A DNA stretch of 64,000 bases from Borreliella spielmanii (GTDB lineage Bacteria > Spirochaetota > Spirochaetia > Borreliales > Borreliaceae): the NCBI RefSeq assembly GCF_014201705.1, contig NZ_JACHFA010000002.1:346674-410673 (forward strand), in the 5' to 3' direction. This document shows, one piece after another, positions 47,028 to 56,980 of this stretch. Position 1 is the stretch's first letter. The number at the start of each line of letters is the position of its first letter. A program made the position numbers and the translations under genes. The notes under the pieces are model-generated. The model was not told the origin of the DNA. It made no database searches and saw only the letters and a program-made list of their open reading frames with translations.

Positions 47028-47699
47028 ATGATACGAAGAAGGCTTACTAAACAACTTGAAATAATAAAAGATTATCTTTGGGATATGAAAGAATGTGTGC
47101 TTAAAATTATAGATGACTCTTTAATAGCCTTAGAATCTAAAGATAAAAGTTTAGCTAAAAAAATAATCAATGAAGATGAAAAAATAATAGATGATTATCA
47201 ATATGATATTGAGGATTTGTGCGGGAGAATAATTGCGACTGAGCACCCTGTTGCTACAGAGCTTAGAGAAATTTTAGCAATTATTAAAATAATAAGTTCT
47301 CTTGAAAGGATTGCAGATCATGCTACTAAGATTGTAAGAGTTGTTCTTCTTCTTGAATCAGATTTGGACGATTTCGATTTTCTTAATCTGTATTTTAAAC
47401 CTTTAAGAGAAATGGCCGATACAGCTAAAGAGATGTTATCTGATATTTTTGATGCGTATTTTGATGGAGATTTTACTAAAATATTAAAGATAGTTAAGTA
47501 TGACAATATAATAGATAAATTATTCTCAAAGCAAAAAAGTATTGTTGTTGATGCAATGAAAAAAAATCCTGAAAATTTGGATTATCTTTTAAACATATTA
47601 TTTTTAAATAGTTTTTTAGAAAGAGTGGGTGATCATGTAGCAACAATTGGCGAGTTGCTCTATTTTATTAGAATAGGTGAGAAAGTAAATTTAACCTAG
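47028..47699 (+). CDS. phoU: PhoU-like phosphate regulator
   Basis: A 223-residue all-helical protein with two PhoU repeats. Each has the E/D-x-x-x-D metal pattern (for example IIDDYQYDIED and the second-half FLERVGDHVATIGE). PhoU curbs phosphate uptake through the Pst transporter and its signalling in other bacteria. No pst gene is near it here. AGGAG lies 7 bases before the ATG. Confidence 0.9.
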   Translation: MIRRRLTKQLEIIKDYLWDMKECVLKIIDDSLIALESKDKSLAKKIINEDEKIIDDYQYDIEDLCGRIIATEHPVATELREILAIIKIISSLERIADHATKIVRVVLLLESDLDDFDFLNLYFKPLREMADTAKEMLSDIFDAYFDGDFTKILKIVKYDNIIDKLFSKQKSIVVDAMKKNPENLDYLLNILFLNSFLERVGDHVATIGELLYFIRIGEKVNLT

Positions 47700-47709
47700 T
47701 GGCATTATT

Positions 47710-47737
47710 TTTAGACTTTTTAATCTAAATAATTTTT
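47710..47737 (+). terminator. Possible terminator after phoU
   Basis: A 6-base stem TTTAGA / TCTAAA with an 8-base loop, followed by TAATTTTT. It is AU-only apart from one G-C pair and therefore weak, but it is well placed 10 bases after the phoU stop. Confidence 0.45.
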
Positions 47738-47779
47738 ATAAGAAGAATTAATAATCATGATTATTAATTCTTCTTATAA
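47736..47779. repeat. 44-bp perfect palindrome at the phoU-cheR junction
   Basis: Both arms of 22 bases are fully complementary around a central CATG, without a loop. It covers the last five codons and the stop of cheR. It may act as a bidirectional transcription stop or a strong mRNA 3'-end hairpin. No T run follows in either direction, so it is not a classical intrinsic terminator. Confidence 0.85.
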
Positions 47780-48609
47780 GTGGCAGGCATTATGTATTCA
47801 AGATTTTTGTTTCCCCGAATTGTTTCTGAATGTCCAATTAAAAGATAAGAATCATTTTTCAGGTAGTAATTGAATTTATTGGCAAGGTTGTTTCTAGTTT
47901 TTTCGTCAAAATAGATCATAACGTTTCTGCAAAATATCAGATCAAATTTTTTGTTAAATGGAAATTTCTCATCCATTAAATTTAATTTTTTAAAGTAAAC
48001 CATTTTTTTTAAAATTTCTTTAACTTGAAATTTATCATATTGAAGTTGATTTAAATATTTATTTTTTAAATATTTGGGTAAATTTATTATACGATCTTCA
48101 GGATAAATCCCCTCATAAGCTTCGTGTAGAACGCTAATTGAAATGTCTGTTGCTAAGATTTTAACTTTAAAATTTACTTTATTATTTTCCATGTATTCTC
48201 TTAATATCATTGCAATTGTATAAGGCTCTTCACCACTTGAGCATCCGGCTGACCATATTCTAATTTCTGAGTTTTCCGATTTTAATATTTTTTCAGCAAG
48301 CTTGGGTAATATTTTGTTATTTAAGAAATCAAAATGTTTAGATTCCCTGAAAAAATAGGTATGATTTGTTGATATTTTGTCTACTAATTCAATTAATTGA
48401 AGATTCCCAGTGCTTTTTTCTAAAAAGTCAATGTATTCAGTAAAATTTTTAAAACCTTTAACCTTAAGAAGAGATGATAATCTACTTTCAATTAGCATCT
48501 TTTTTTTCTCGCTGAGATTGATTCCAAAATTATTGTAAACTATTTTTATTAATCTTAAAAGTTCGTCTTTAGTTATATTTATATTAAGGTTAAATTTGTT
48601 TTGATTCAT
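47764..48609 (-). CDS. cheR: Chemotaxis protein methyltransferase CheR
   Basis: Methylates glutamates of chemoreceptors using SAM. The protein of 281 residues has the N-terminal helical CheR domain and the SAM domain, with SAGCSSGEEPYTIAM (about 122-136), the ILATDIS segment and FDLIFCRNVMIYF. I prefer ATG 48609, which has AAGGA 9 bases upstream, over the GTG two codons earlier, which is only 3 bases from it. Borrelia has, from memory, a second cheR in a motility locus, and this copy stands alone. Confidence 0.93.
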   Translation of the reverse strand: MNQNKFNLNINITKDELLRLIKIVYNNFGINLSEKKKMLIESRLSSLLKVKGFKNFTEYIDFLEKSTGNLQLIELVDKISTNHTYFFRESKHFDFLNNKILPKLAEKILKSENSEIRIWSAGCSSGEEPYTIAMILREYMENNKVNFKVKILATDISISVLHEAYEGIYPEDRIINLPKYLKNKYLNQLQYDKFQVKEILKKMVYFKKLNLMDEKFPFNKKFDLIFCRNVMIYFDEKTRNNLANKFNYYLKNDSYLLIGHSETIRGNKNLEYIMPATYKKN

Positions 48610-48731
48610 ATTCACATATCCTTGAGTTCGTTCTCCTTTTTGATTCAGCGAGATTTGTTTTCATGTCAGAAATGTAAAAATTTCTTTTTTAGTTCTATAA
48701 TACTTAAACGTACATCTTAAGTTAGAGATTT

Positions 48732-48763
48732 CAATTGCAATAATTTTTCAATTGTGATAATTT
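48732..48763. repeat. Direct repeat upstream of the PpiD-like gene
   Basis: Two 15-base copies of CAATTGnnATAATTT (48732-48746 and 48749-48763) match at 13 positions with a 17-base period. They lie 45 to 76 bases before the ATG of the PpiD-like gene, just above a TATACT box (48781-48786). The 191-base gap between cheR and this gene holds nothing else clear. Confidence 0.55.
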
Positions 48764-48807
48764 AGTAGTTAAATTATTAGTATACTTACTTATTTAAAGG
48801 TTGTTTT

Positions 48808-50310
48808 ATGCGAAAAAGAAGTAGAAAAGTCAAGAATGATTTAGTTGTGCCTGAGTCTAAAGAAAAAAAAGTTGGTATGTGGGGTATTTTTGCTCTTATT
48901 TTAATTGTTTTCGGATTTATTATTGCACCTTTACTTCCAGGGATGTTTGATAATGCTCATTCATCTGGTTTAAAATTTGGTTCTTATAAAGGTCAACCTA
49001 TTTACTATGAAAAAGATAATAAGTTTGCCAAGTATGTTAATTATTATTCAAATCTTTATTCTAGATTACAAGGAAATGCTAAAAATATTAATATAGATTA
49101 TAACGCCTGGTATTTAGCATTTATGAAATATGTTGAGGATATTGCTTTTTTAGACTTGATAAAAAAATACAATTTTTATATTTCTAAGGAAATGTTGGAT
49201 AAAAATTTACTCAGATCACCTGAATATTTAGATCCTAATGGAAATTTTAGTTCTAAAAGATATAATAAAGTTTCTGATTATCGAAAAGTTAAAATTTATG
49301 ATGATATTGTAGAAAGCATACTGTTTTCTAATGTAAAAACTTTTTTAAATAATAATTTAATATTTCCCGATTCTCTTTTTAATATGATTAAAGATATGAG
49401 TACCGTAGAAAGGCATATTTCATATCTTTCTCTTTCTTATCATGACTTTTCTAATAAAGAGGCAATGTCTTATGCCGAGAAAAATTTAAATTTATTTAAA
49501 CGTTTATCTCTTGCGTCTATTCGGTTTAAAAATATGAGCGATGCTCGGAATGCTTATGATAAGCTATTAAACAAAACCCCATTTGAAGAGCTTGCTAAGC
49601 TTTATTCAGATGATATGGCTAATTTCAAAGGTGTTGTTTCTCTGGATAAATATTATTTTGACTTAGATCTTAATGTTGAAAATAAAGAAGATTTAAATTC
49701 TATTTTTTCTTTAAAAGAAGGTGAATTTAGCAAGCCTATTAAGACTAAAAATAAAAATGAATATCAAATATATAAGGCATTTAGTAATATTTATGATTTT
49801 GATAAAAATTCAGATCGAGATATTAGTGCTGTTAAAAATTATATTGAAACTTATGAACCAAGTATTATTGAGGGCTTTTTGGAAAATAAGTTAAATGATT
49901 TTCTCAGTGATGTTAAATTTAGCAGTTTAAGTCAAGCTCTTGAAAAACATCGGTTTAGTTTAAAAGAAGAAATTGTTAATTTATCTTACAATGTTAATAT
50001 TTATCCTAATACTTTAAAAGAGTTGGTTGAATTTAATAATAGCAAGTCTTTTTATAATATTGTTTTCGGATTAAAAGAAAATTCTTGGTCTAAGCCTTTT
50101 TTAGCGAATAAAAAAGTTTATTTATTTTTCCTTAAATCAGCTAAAAAAAGGTCTAACCAGCTTAAAGAAGAGATTAAAAATGAAACACTTCTTGACAATT
50201 TTAATATTGCAAATAGTGGTTTGATTACAGATTTTTTGTTGAATAAAAAAGATTTTGTTAATAATTTTAATGAGTCGTTTTTTGCTTTGCAAAACTTTAG
50301 TCAAAATTAA
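48808..50310 (+). CDS. Membrane-anchored PpiD/SurA-like periplasmic chaperone
   Basis: A 500-residue protein with a basic cytoplasmic tail, one helix (about 24-47, MWGIFALILIVFGFIIAPLLPG) and a large periplasmic part. Residues about 70-210 resemble the SurA/PpiD N-terminal chaperone region. Residues about 228-320 resemble a parvulin fold (ASIRFKNMSDARNAYDKL, FSLKEGEFSKPIK), but several catalytic positions are not recognisable. It most likely helps fold exported proteins. It is followed by a lipoprotein gene after 12 bases. Confidence 0.82.
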   Translation: MRKRSRKVKNDLVVPESKEKKVGMWGIFALILIVFGFIIAPLLPGMFDNAHSSGLKFGSYKGQPIYYEKDNKFAKYVNYYSNLYSRLQGNAKNINIDYNAWYLAFMKYVEDIAFLDLIKKYNFYISKEMLDKNLLRSPEYLDPNGNFSSKRYNKVSDYRKVKIYDDIVESILFSNVKTFLNNNLIFPDSLFNMIKDMSTVERHISYLSLSYHDFSNKEAMSYAEKNLNLFKRLSLASIRFKNMSDARNAYDKLLNKTPFEELAKLYSDDMANFKGVVSLDKYYFDLDLNVENKEDLNSIFSLKEGEFSKPIKTKNKNEYQIYKAFSNIYDFDKNSDRDISAVKNYIETYEPSIIEGFLENKLNDFLSDVKFSSLSQALEKHRFSLKEEIVNLSYNVNIYPNTLKELVEFNNSKSFYNIVFGLKENSWSKPFLANKKVYLFFLKSAKKRSNQLKEEIKNETLLDNFNIANSGLITDFLLNKKDFVNNFNESFFALQNFSQN

Positions 50311-50322
50311 GAAATAAATGCC

Positions 50323-51846
50323 ATGATAAAAGTTTTGATTGCTAGTGTAATTAATTTTAATAGGGAATTAATTTGGTTTTATAATTATTTTTATAGATTT
50401 TTATTTATATTCTTTTTTTTTATATTATTTGCTTGTTCTAAGGTAAACAAAGATTTTATTGTTTTTAACAAAGATGTAAAATCTGTTTCCAAGATTGAGA
50501 ATATAAGTTCTAATGTTTTAGAAATAAACAAAATGGAAGATTTTTTTGGAGATATTATAGATTTAAAGGGCTATAAAATTCTTGCAGTACAGCAAGAAAA
50601 TTTGAACTTAGATGTTTATTTTGAACAGGTAGTTTTAGCTCAAGATTTTTCAAATCTTAATGCATATTTGTTTATTATTGGTTTTGATCCCAAAATTAAA
50701 GTTGGAACGATTCTTTTTAAAACCCAAATAGATATTGATCCAAAAAATTCTTATAACATGTATCTTGAGGATATTACGGGTGATTACGATTTTAACATAG
50801 TTGTTCAAGGATTTTTAAAAGATAAATCTGTTTTATATGTTTTTCAAAAATCTGTTTTAAATGATGTATCTTCTTATAAACCCATATTTTTTGATAAAGT
50901 TAATGGCACTGTTCTTATCAATAAGTATGCAAGATCTTCAGCATATGAAGAAAATAGATCAAGAGAAAGTTATCCTATTTCTTTAGAAAAATATGAAAAA
51001 GTGGGAGAAGATTTGATAATCAGTAAGATTGAAAAGTATGAATATTCTCATGTTCAAGGCAAATATTATCTTTCTTCTGTTAGTGAAAAAGTTGGCAAGA
51101 TTGATAATAATATTTATAAAACTTTAAAGAATTTAAGCAAAGATGAAGTTTATAGATTTTTACATGGAGTTTGGTATGATGCTCATGATTATAATAAAAA
51201 ACAAGATAAAGATATTAATGAGACTTTATTTTTATCTTTTGAAAGGCAATCAAGCGAGATTAATCTTTTTATAAAAAATTCTCAAGAAGTTGCAAAAATT
51301 AAATATATTTCAAAACCGGCTTACAACACTCTTAATATTAGTGCTAAGTCTCTTTTTTCAGATTTAATAGTTTACAACTTTTGGATAAAAATTGTAGACA
51401 AAGAAAACATTGAAGTCAAAATTGACACTAGTACAAATTCTTATGATAATAGTGGATTTTCGGGGGCATTTAAGAGATTTGATGAAGATGTTTTAAATGT
51501 TGAAAAAAATGGTAATAATATGTATTTTATTCCTATTGGGAATTATGTGTATAAGGACAAAATTTATGATTTTTCTTACCCACATTTAACTTATATTGAT
51601 GAAAACAAAATTTATTATGGCATTTTTAATATTTTCCCTTTAAAAAATAATTTTGTTCTCGAATATGAAATTGATATGGGTAGTCACAAGCTTGTTGAAT
51701 CTTTTTTTCTTGAACATAGCGAAAGAGTTGTTCAAAAGCAAAAATTTTCTACAATTATTCTTAATCCTATTAAAATTTTAAAAGATGATGTAAGCTTAGT
51801 TAAAGGGCAAAAATTAAAACTTGAGCGAATAGAAAAAATAGGATAA
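50323..51846 (+). CDS. Lipoprotein of unknown function
   Basis: A 507-residue protein whose N-terminal helix ends in the lipobox LFAC with C38, so it should be lipidated. Thirty-seven residues before the cysteine is long for a lipoprotein signal, so the real start may be further in, but no good alternative codon with a Shine-Dalgarno is seen. The mature part is beta-rich with no known motif. It sits between the PpiD-like chaperone and plsC, 8 bases before the latter. Confidence 0.8.
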   Translation: MIKVLIASVINFNRELIWFYNYFYRFLFIFFFFILFACSKVNKDFIVFNKDVKSVSKIENISSNVLEINKMEDFFGDIIDLKGYKILAVQQENLNLDVYFEQVVLAQDFSNLNAYLFIIGFDPKIKVGTILFKTQIDIDPKNSYNMYLEDITGDYDFNIVVQGFLKDKSVLYVFQKSVLNDVSSYKPIFFDKVNGTVLINKYARSSAYEENRSRESYPISLEKYEKVGEDLIISKIEKYEYSHVQGKYYLSSVSEKVGKIDNNIYKTLKNLSKDEVYRFLHGVWYDAHDYNKKQDKDINETLFLSFERQSSEINLFIKNSQEVAKIKYISKPAYNTLNISAKSLFSDLIVYNFWIKIVDKENIEVKIDTSTNSYDNSGFSGAFKRFDEDVLNVEKNGNNMYFIPIGNYVYKDKIYDFSYPHLTYIDENKIYYGIFNIFPLKNNFVLEYEIDMGSHKLVESFFLEHSERVVQKQKFSTIILNPIKILKDDVSLVKGQKLKLERIEKIG

Positions 51847-51854
51847 TAGTTTTT

Positions 51855-52592
51855 ATGAAAATATTGAGAAGTATTATAGCTTATTTGAGTATTTTATTGT
51901 TCTTTTTAATTTTTATTTTTTTTTTATTTCCTTTTTACTTGGTTTGTAAAATTTTTTTGCTTGAGAGTTATGTTGTTAGGTTAAGTTTTGTTATGATGCG
52001 GGTTTGTATTAAGGTTGGTTTATGGCTTGCGGGAATTAAAATTATTGTTACAGGTTCTGAGAATATTCCTAAAAAAAGCAATATAATAATAATGGGAAAT
52101 CATATTGCGGCTATGGATCCTCTAATTTTTATTTATACTTTTGTTAATCCATTTGTAATATTGGCAAAACATTCTTTACTTAGGGTTCCTTTTGTGAATC
52201 TTATTCTAATTGTTATGGGCACTATTTTTGTTAATAGAAGGAGCATAAGATCTGCTGCTGCAGCTGAGGCTAAGGCAATAAAGGTTATGAGAGAGGGTAG
52301 AACTATTGGAATTTTCCCTGAAGGGACTAGAAATAGGGGGGGGGATACTAAGGTTTTTAAAAAAGGTGCAATTAAGATGGCATTAAAGACAGGAACACCT
52401 ATTCTTCCTGTTACTCTTTATAATACTAATAACTTTTTCATTAAAAACATTATTTTTAATTCTGGGCTATCTGTTTATGTCCATGTACATCCTTTGATAG
52501 ATATTTTAAAATTAAGTGAATATGAAAAAGAGAATCTTGCTAGTATTATTAGAGATCAAATAGTTAAAAAGCTTGAAACTATTAAAATTTAA
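51855..52592 (+). CDS. plsC: 1-acyl-sn-glycerol-3-phosphate acyltransferase
   Basis: Makes phosphatidic acid from lysophosphatidic acid at the inner membrane. The 245 residues have an N-terminal helix and the HX4D motif NHIAAMDPL (H83, D88). The FPEGTR substrate motif is at 154-159. Codons 161-164 (RGGD) contain a G9 run. The end is helical. parE follows after 20 bases. Confidence 0.94.
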   Translation: MKILRSIIAYLSILLFFLIFIFFLFPFYLVCKIFLLESYVVRLSFVMMRVCIKVGLWLAGIKIIVTGSENIPKKSNIIIMGNHIAAMDPLIFIYTFVNPFVILAKHSLLRVPFVNLILIVMGTIFVNRRSIRSAAAAEAKAIKVMREGRTIGIFPEGTRNRGGDTKVFKKGAIKMALKTGTPILPVTLYNTNNFFIKNIIFNSGLSVYVHVHPLIDILKLSEYEKENLASIIRDQIVKKLETIKI

Positions 52593-52612
52593 TTTATAAA
52601 GCAAGGATTTAG

Positions 52613-54412
52613 ATGAAGACTCAAAATTATGATGAAAGTAAAATAATTACTCTATCTTCTCTTGAACACATTAGATTAAGATCTGGTATGTATATTGGCC
52701 GCTTAGGGGATGGTTCTAATATTGATGATGGTATTTATATTTTAATTAAAGAGATAATAGACAATTCAATTGATGAGTTTATTATGGGTTACGGAAATGA
52801 AATTTTTATAAAAAAACAAAATAATCTAATTACTATTAGAGATTATGGAAGAGGAATTCCTCTTGGTAAAGTTGTTGAGAGTGTTTCAGTTATTAATACT
52901 GGAGCCAAGTATAATGATGATGTTTTTCAATTTTCTGTAGGTCTTAATGGGGTTGGAACTAAGGCGGTTAATGCCTTAAGTTCGAAATTTTTAGTAAGAT
53001 CAATAAGAAATGGCAAATCTTTTGAAGCTTTATTTTCTAAAGGAAATTTGCTGGAATCTAGAGAAATAGAATCTTCTGATAAAGATGGTACTTATGTTGA
53101 GTTTTTAGCAGATTCAGAGATATTCGGAAAATATTCTTACAGCGAAGATTTTCTAAAGAGAAGATTTTTCCATTATGCTTGTTTGAATAAAGGGCTTATA
53201 ATAAACTATAATGATCAAATTTTTGAATCCAAAAATGGTCTTTTAGATTTTTTGAATTCAGAAATTAAAAGTGATGATTTGCTTTATGATATTGTTTACT
53301 ATTCTAGCAAAACCTTAGAATTTGCTTTTTCTCATACAAATAATTATGGTGAGACTTATTTTTCATTTGTTAATGGGCAATATACCAACGATGGAGGCAC
53401 TCATCAGACTGGTTTTAGAGAAGGCTTTGTAAGGGCTATTAACGATTTTCTTAAAAAAACATATTCGTCGACAGATATTAGGGAAGGCCTTGTTGCAACT
53501 CTTTCTGTTAAAATTAAAGACCCAATATTTGAAAGTCAAACTAAGAATAAGCTTGGAAATATTGAAACTAGAGGAAATGTTGCAAAGGAAGTGCAAAAGA
53601 TAATTTCTGAAATTTTGTATAAAGATAAAATACTTGCAAAATTAATTGAGAAAAAAGTAGTTGACAATGAGCGACTTAGAAAAGAGTTAAGTAGTGTAAG
53701 AAAAGAAGCAAGAGAGAGAGCAAAAAAAATATCTTTTAAGATTCCTAAACTTAAGGATTGCAAATTTCATTTTAATAGTAGCAGTAATCAGTCAGAACAA
53801 ACTATGATTTTCTTAACAGAAGGGGACTCTGCAACCGGTTCAATGGTGTCTTGTAGAGATGTTTATACTCAGGCTATATTTTCTCTTAGAGGAAAACCTC
53901 AAAATATGTTTGAAAAAAATAAATCTGAAATATATAAAAATGAAGAGCTTTATAATATGATGGTGGCTCTCGGCATTGAGGAATCAATTGAAAATTTAAG
54001 GTACAATAAGGTTGTAATAGCAACTGATGCAGATTTTGATGGATTTCATATTAGAAATTTGTTGTTAACTTTTTTCTTGACTTTTTTTGAAGATTTAATT
54101 TTAAATGGTCATATGTATATTTTAGAAACCCCTCTTTTTAGGGTTAGGAATAAAAAAAACACAATCTATTGTTATTCTGAGGAAGAAAAGCAAAAAGCTG
54201 TTCTTCAGCTTAAGGGTGGATGTGAAGTAACAAGATTTAAAGGTCTTGGTGAAATTTCTCCAAATGAATTTAAAGGTTTTATTGATATTAATAGCATTAA
54301 GCTTACAAAAGTGGATCTTTTTAATATTAAAGAAATAAAAGATAAGTTGGGGTTTTATATGGGGCAAAATACTCCTGAAAGGCGGAATTTTATTATGGAG
54401 AATTTGATTTAA
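52613..54412 (+). CDS. parE: DNA topoisomerase IV subunit B
   Basis: ATPase subunit of topoisomerase IV, which separates linked daughter DNA. The 599 residues carry the GHKL ATP site (EIIDNSIDE near 45-53, GRGIPLG, then VGLNGVGTKAVNALS), a transducer domain and the TOPRIM motifs LTEGDSATG and TDADFDGFHI. It is shorter than GyrB and paired with a ParC-like subunit, so parE is preferred. The TAATG junction overlaps parC by one base. Confidence 0.93.
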   Translation: MKTQNYDESKIITLSSLEHIRLRSGMYIGRLGDGSNIDDGIYILIKEIIDNSIDEFIMGYGNEIFIKKQNNLITIRDYGRGIPLGKVVESVSVINTGAKYNDDVFQFSVGLNGVGTKAVNALSSKFLVRSIRNGKSFEALFSKGNLLESREIESSDKDGTYVEFLADSEIFGKYSYSEDFLKRRFFHYACLNKGLIINYNDQIFESKNGLLDFLNSEIKSDDLLYDIVYYSSKTLEFAFSHTNNYGETYFSFVNGQYTNDGGTHQTGFREGFVRAINDFLKKTYSSTDIREGLVATLSVKIKDPIFESQTKNKLGNIETRGNVAKEVQKIISEILYKDKILAKLIEKKVVDNERLRKELSSVRKEARERAKKISFKIPKLKDCKFHFNSSSNQSEQTMIFLTEGDSATGSMVSCRDVYTQAIFSLRGKPQNMFEKNKSEIYKNEELYNMMVALGIEESIENLRYNKVVIATDADFDGFHIRNLLLTFFLTFFEDLILNGHMYILETPLFRVRNKKNTIYCYSEEEKQKAVLQLKGGCEVTRFKGLGEISPNEFKGFIDINSIKLTKVDLFNIKEIKDKLGFYMGQNTPERRNFIMENLI

Positions 54413-56292
54413 TGGATATTAGAACTGTACTTAAAGATAATTTTTTGCAATATTCGTCTTATGTTATTAAAGATCGTGCTATTGCTAGTGTTGTTGATGG
54501 ATTTAAACCGGTCCAAAGAAGAATTATACATTCGCTTTTTGAAATGCATGATGGTAATTTTCATAAAGTCGCAAATGTTGTTGGTAATACAATGAAATAC
54601 CATCCTCATGGTGATACGTCAATTTATGAGGCTCTTGTTAACATTGCCAACAAGGATCTATTTATTGAAAAGCAGGGCAATTTTGGCAATTTGTTTACAG
54701 GTGATCCTGCTTCTGCTTCTAGATATATTGAGTGTAGGTTAACTCCTTTAGCTTTTGATGTTCTTTACAGCAAGGAGATAACAGTTTATGAATCTTCTTA
54801 TGATGGAAGAAATAATGAGCCTTTGCTTTATCCTGCAAAAATTCCTGTTATTTTAATTCAGGGAAGTGAGGGAATTGCTGTTGGAATGGCAGCCAAAATA
54901 TTGCCTCACAATTTTAATGAGATTTTAAATGCAGTAAGAAGCGAGCTTCTTGGAGAGACTTACGATATTTATCCGGATTTCCCAACAGGAGGAATAGTTG
55001 ATGTTAATGAATATGCTGATGGTAATGGTAAAGTTTTAGTTAGGGCTAAAATTGAAACTATAGATGAAAAAACAATTGTAATAAGGGAATTACCTTTTGG
55101 GGAGACTACTGAGAGCTTGATATCTTCAATTGAAAAAGCAATTAGAAAAAATTATATTAAAGTTTCAAGCATTAATGATTTTACTGCTGAAAATGTGGCC
55201 ATAGAGCTGTCTTTGCCGCGGGGCGTTTATGCGAGTGAAGTGATTGAAAAGCTGTATCATTATACAAATTGTCAAGTATCAATTTCTGTTAATTTATTGT
55301 TGCTTAGTGAGAGGTATCCAGTTGTTTATACTATTAAAGATCTTATTAAGTTTCATGCAGCTCATCTTCAAAAAGTTTTAAAAATGGAGCTTGAATTGCA
55401 AAAAAGCAAGATTCTTGAAAAAATATTTTATAAGACACTTGAGCAAATTTTTATTGAAAAAAAAATTTATAAACTTCTTGAAACAATTTCTAAAGAAGAA
55501 AATATTGTAAGTATAATATTGTCAGAGATTTTAAGATGCAAAGAATCTTTTTCAAGGGAAGTTTTGAAAGAAGATGTTGAAAATTTGCTTAAGATTCCAA
55601 TTAGGAAAATAAGTCTTTTTGATATTGATAAGAATTCCAAGGATATTAAAATTTTAAATAAAGAATTAAGGACTATAAATAGTAATATTTCCTCAATAAA
55701 AGGATATTCAATAAATTTTATTGATTTATTACTTGCAAAGTATTCTAAAGATCATCAAAGAAAGACCGAAATTTCTTTAATCAAATCAAAAAATGTAAAA
55801 GAAATAGCTACAAAGAATATGAAAGTTTATTTAAACTTAGCAGAAGGTTTTGTAGGGACTAGTCTTTTTGATGGTGAATTTATTGGAAGTGCTAGTTATT
55901 ATGATAAAGTATTGGTTTTCAGAAAAAATAATTATGTTTTAAAAAATATTGAAGACAAGGCATTTATAGATAAAAAGAATATATGTGCTTTAGTTTATGA
56001 TATAAATAATTCAAAAGAACAAATATTTTCAATAATTTATCTTAACAAACTTGACAATTTTTATTATGTTAAAAGATTTAAAATAGATAAATTTATTACA
56101 GATAAAGTTTATGAATTTTTAGGAGAAAATGATGAATTTGTTGATTTTTCATTGAGTCCTAAATTTGTAGAATTTTCGACAAATAAAGACATTATTAAAA
56201 GAATTGAAATTACTAATTTTATAGTCAAATCAAGAAGCTCTATTGGTAAGCGAATTTCAGGTAACAATTTGAAAAAAGTTAAATTTAAATAG
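54412..56292 (+). CDS. parC: DNA topoisomerase IV subunit A, short form
   Basis: The DNA-cutting subunit. The active-site tyrosine is Y105 in ASASRYIECRL, and the winged-helix and quinolone-region motifs (YHPHGDTSIYEAL) precede it. At 626 residues it is shorter than E. coli ParC (752). The C-terminal beta-pinwheel is reduced to about 150 residues, and no GyrA-box (QRRGGKG) is seen, which separates it from GyrA. Coupled to parE. Confidence 0.93.
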   Translation: MDIRTVLKDNFLQYSSYVIKDRAIASVVDGFKPVQRRIIHSLFEMHDGNFHKVANVVGNTMKYHPHGDTSIYEALVNIANKDLFIEKQGNFGNLFTGDPASASRYIECRLTPLAFDVLYSKEITVYESSYDGRNNEPLLYPAKIPVILIQGSEGIAVGMAAKILPHNFNEILNAVRSELLGETYDIYPDFPTGGIVDVNEYADGNGKVLVRAKIETIDEKTIVIRELPFGETTESLISSIEKAIRKNYIKVSSINDFTAENVAIELSLPRGVYASEVIEKLYHYTNCQVSISVNLLLLSERYPVVYTIKDLIKFHAAHLQKVLKMELELQKSKILEKIFYKTLEQIFIEKKIYKLLETISKEENIVSIILSEILRCKESFSREVLKEDVENLLKIPIRKISLFDIDKNSKDIKILNKELRTINSNISSIKGYSINFIDLLLAKYSKDHQRKTEISLIKSKNVKEIATKNMKVYLNLAEGFVGTSLFDGEFIGSASYYDKVLVFRKNNYVLKNIEDKAFIDKKNICALVYDINNSKEQIFSIIYLNKLDNFYYVKRFKIDKFITDKVYEFLGENDEFVDFSLSPKFVEFSTNKDIIKRIEITNFIVKSRSSIGKRISGNNLKKVKFK

Positions 56293-56318
56293 TTTTAAAA
56301 ACCTTTTTTAAATTTAAT

Positions 56319-56336
56319 TAATATGCTACCATATTA
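56319..56336. repeat. Inverted repeat upstream of p13
   Basis: TAATATG, CTAC, CATATTA: a perfect 7-base repeat with a 4-base centre, 27 bases before the p13 ATG. It may be an operator half-site pair or a hairpin in the mRNA leader. Confidence 0.5.
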
Positions 56337-56363
56337 CCAGTTTTAATAAAGAGGTTTGTTTTT

Positions 56364-56900
56364 ATGAATAAATTTTTAATTGTTGTTTTGCTAGCCTTTT
56401 GTGTTTTCTCTAGCTTTGCTCAAGCGGGTGATTCTAAAAGCGCTTTTAATTTGGGCGCAGGAGAAAAACTTTTAATTTATGAAACTAGTAAGAAAGACCC
56501 TATTGTGCCATTTTTATTGAACCTTTTTTTAGGGTTTGGAATAGGTTCTTTTGTTCAAGGTGATATTTTAGGAGGTTTTCTTATTCTTGGATTTGATGCG
56601 GTTGGTATAGGGTTAATACTTTCGGGAGCTTATTTAGATATTAAAGATCTTAATAGTAATGCTAAAAAAGCTGCTTTTAAGTGGACTTGGGGTAAGGGAA
56701 TGATGTTAGCAGGTGCGGTTACTATGGCTGTGACAAGATTGACAGAAATTATTCTTCCGTTTACATTTGCTAATAGTTATAACAAGAAACTGAAAAATAG
56801 CCTTAATGTAGCTTTGGGAGGGTTTGAACCTAGTTTTGATATTAACATGGGTCAAGCTAGTGCTCTTGGGTTTGAACTGTCTTTTAAAAAAAGTTATTAG
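56364..56900 (+). CDS. p13: Outer-membrane channel protein P13
   Basis: A 178-residue integral outer-membrane protein. It matches P13 (BB0034) of B. burgdorferi, which forms channels and is processed at both ends, with the C-terminus trimmed by the protease CtpA. The signal peptide is LIVVLLAFCVFSSFAQA. The mature part has unusual hydrophobic stretches (VPFLLNLFLGFGIGSF, GGFLILGFDAVGIGLILSGA) rather than obvious beta strands. The charged C-terminal part (about 150-178) corresponds to the removed segment. AGAGG precedes the ATG. Confidence 0.93.
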   Translation: MNKFLIVVLLAFCVFSSFAQAGDSKSAFNLGAGEKLLIYETSKKDPIVPFLLNLFLGFGIGSFVQGDILGGFLILGFDAVGIGLILSGAYLDIKDLNSNAKKAAFKWTWGKGMMLAGAVTMAVTRLTEIILPFTFANSYNKKLKNSLNVALGGFEPSFDINMGQASALGFELSFKKSY

Positions 56901-56980
56901 TTTTATTTATTATGAAAATGAGTGATTGCAATTTTATATTGTGATTGCTCATTGTAATTAAAAATTAGAGCTTTTATTTA

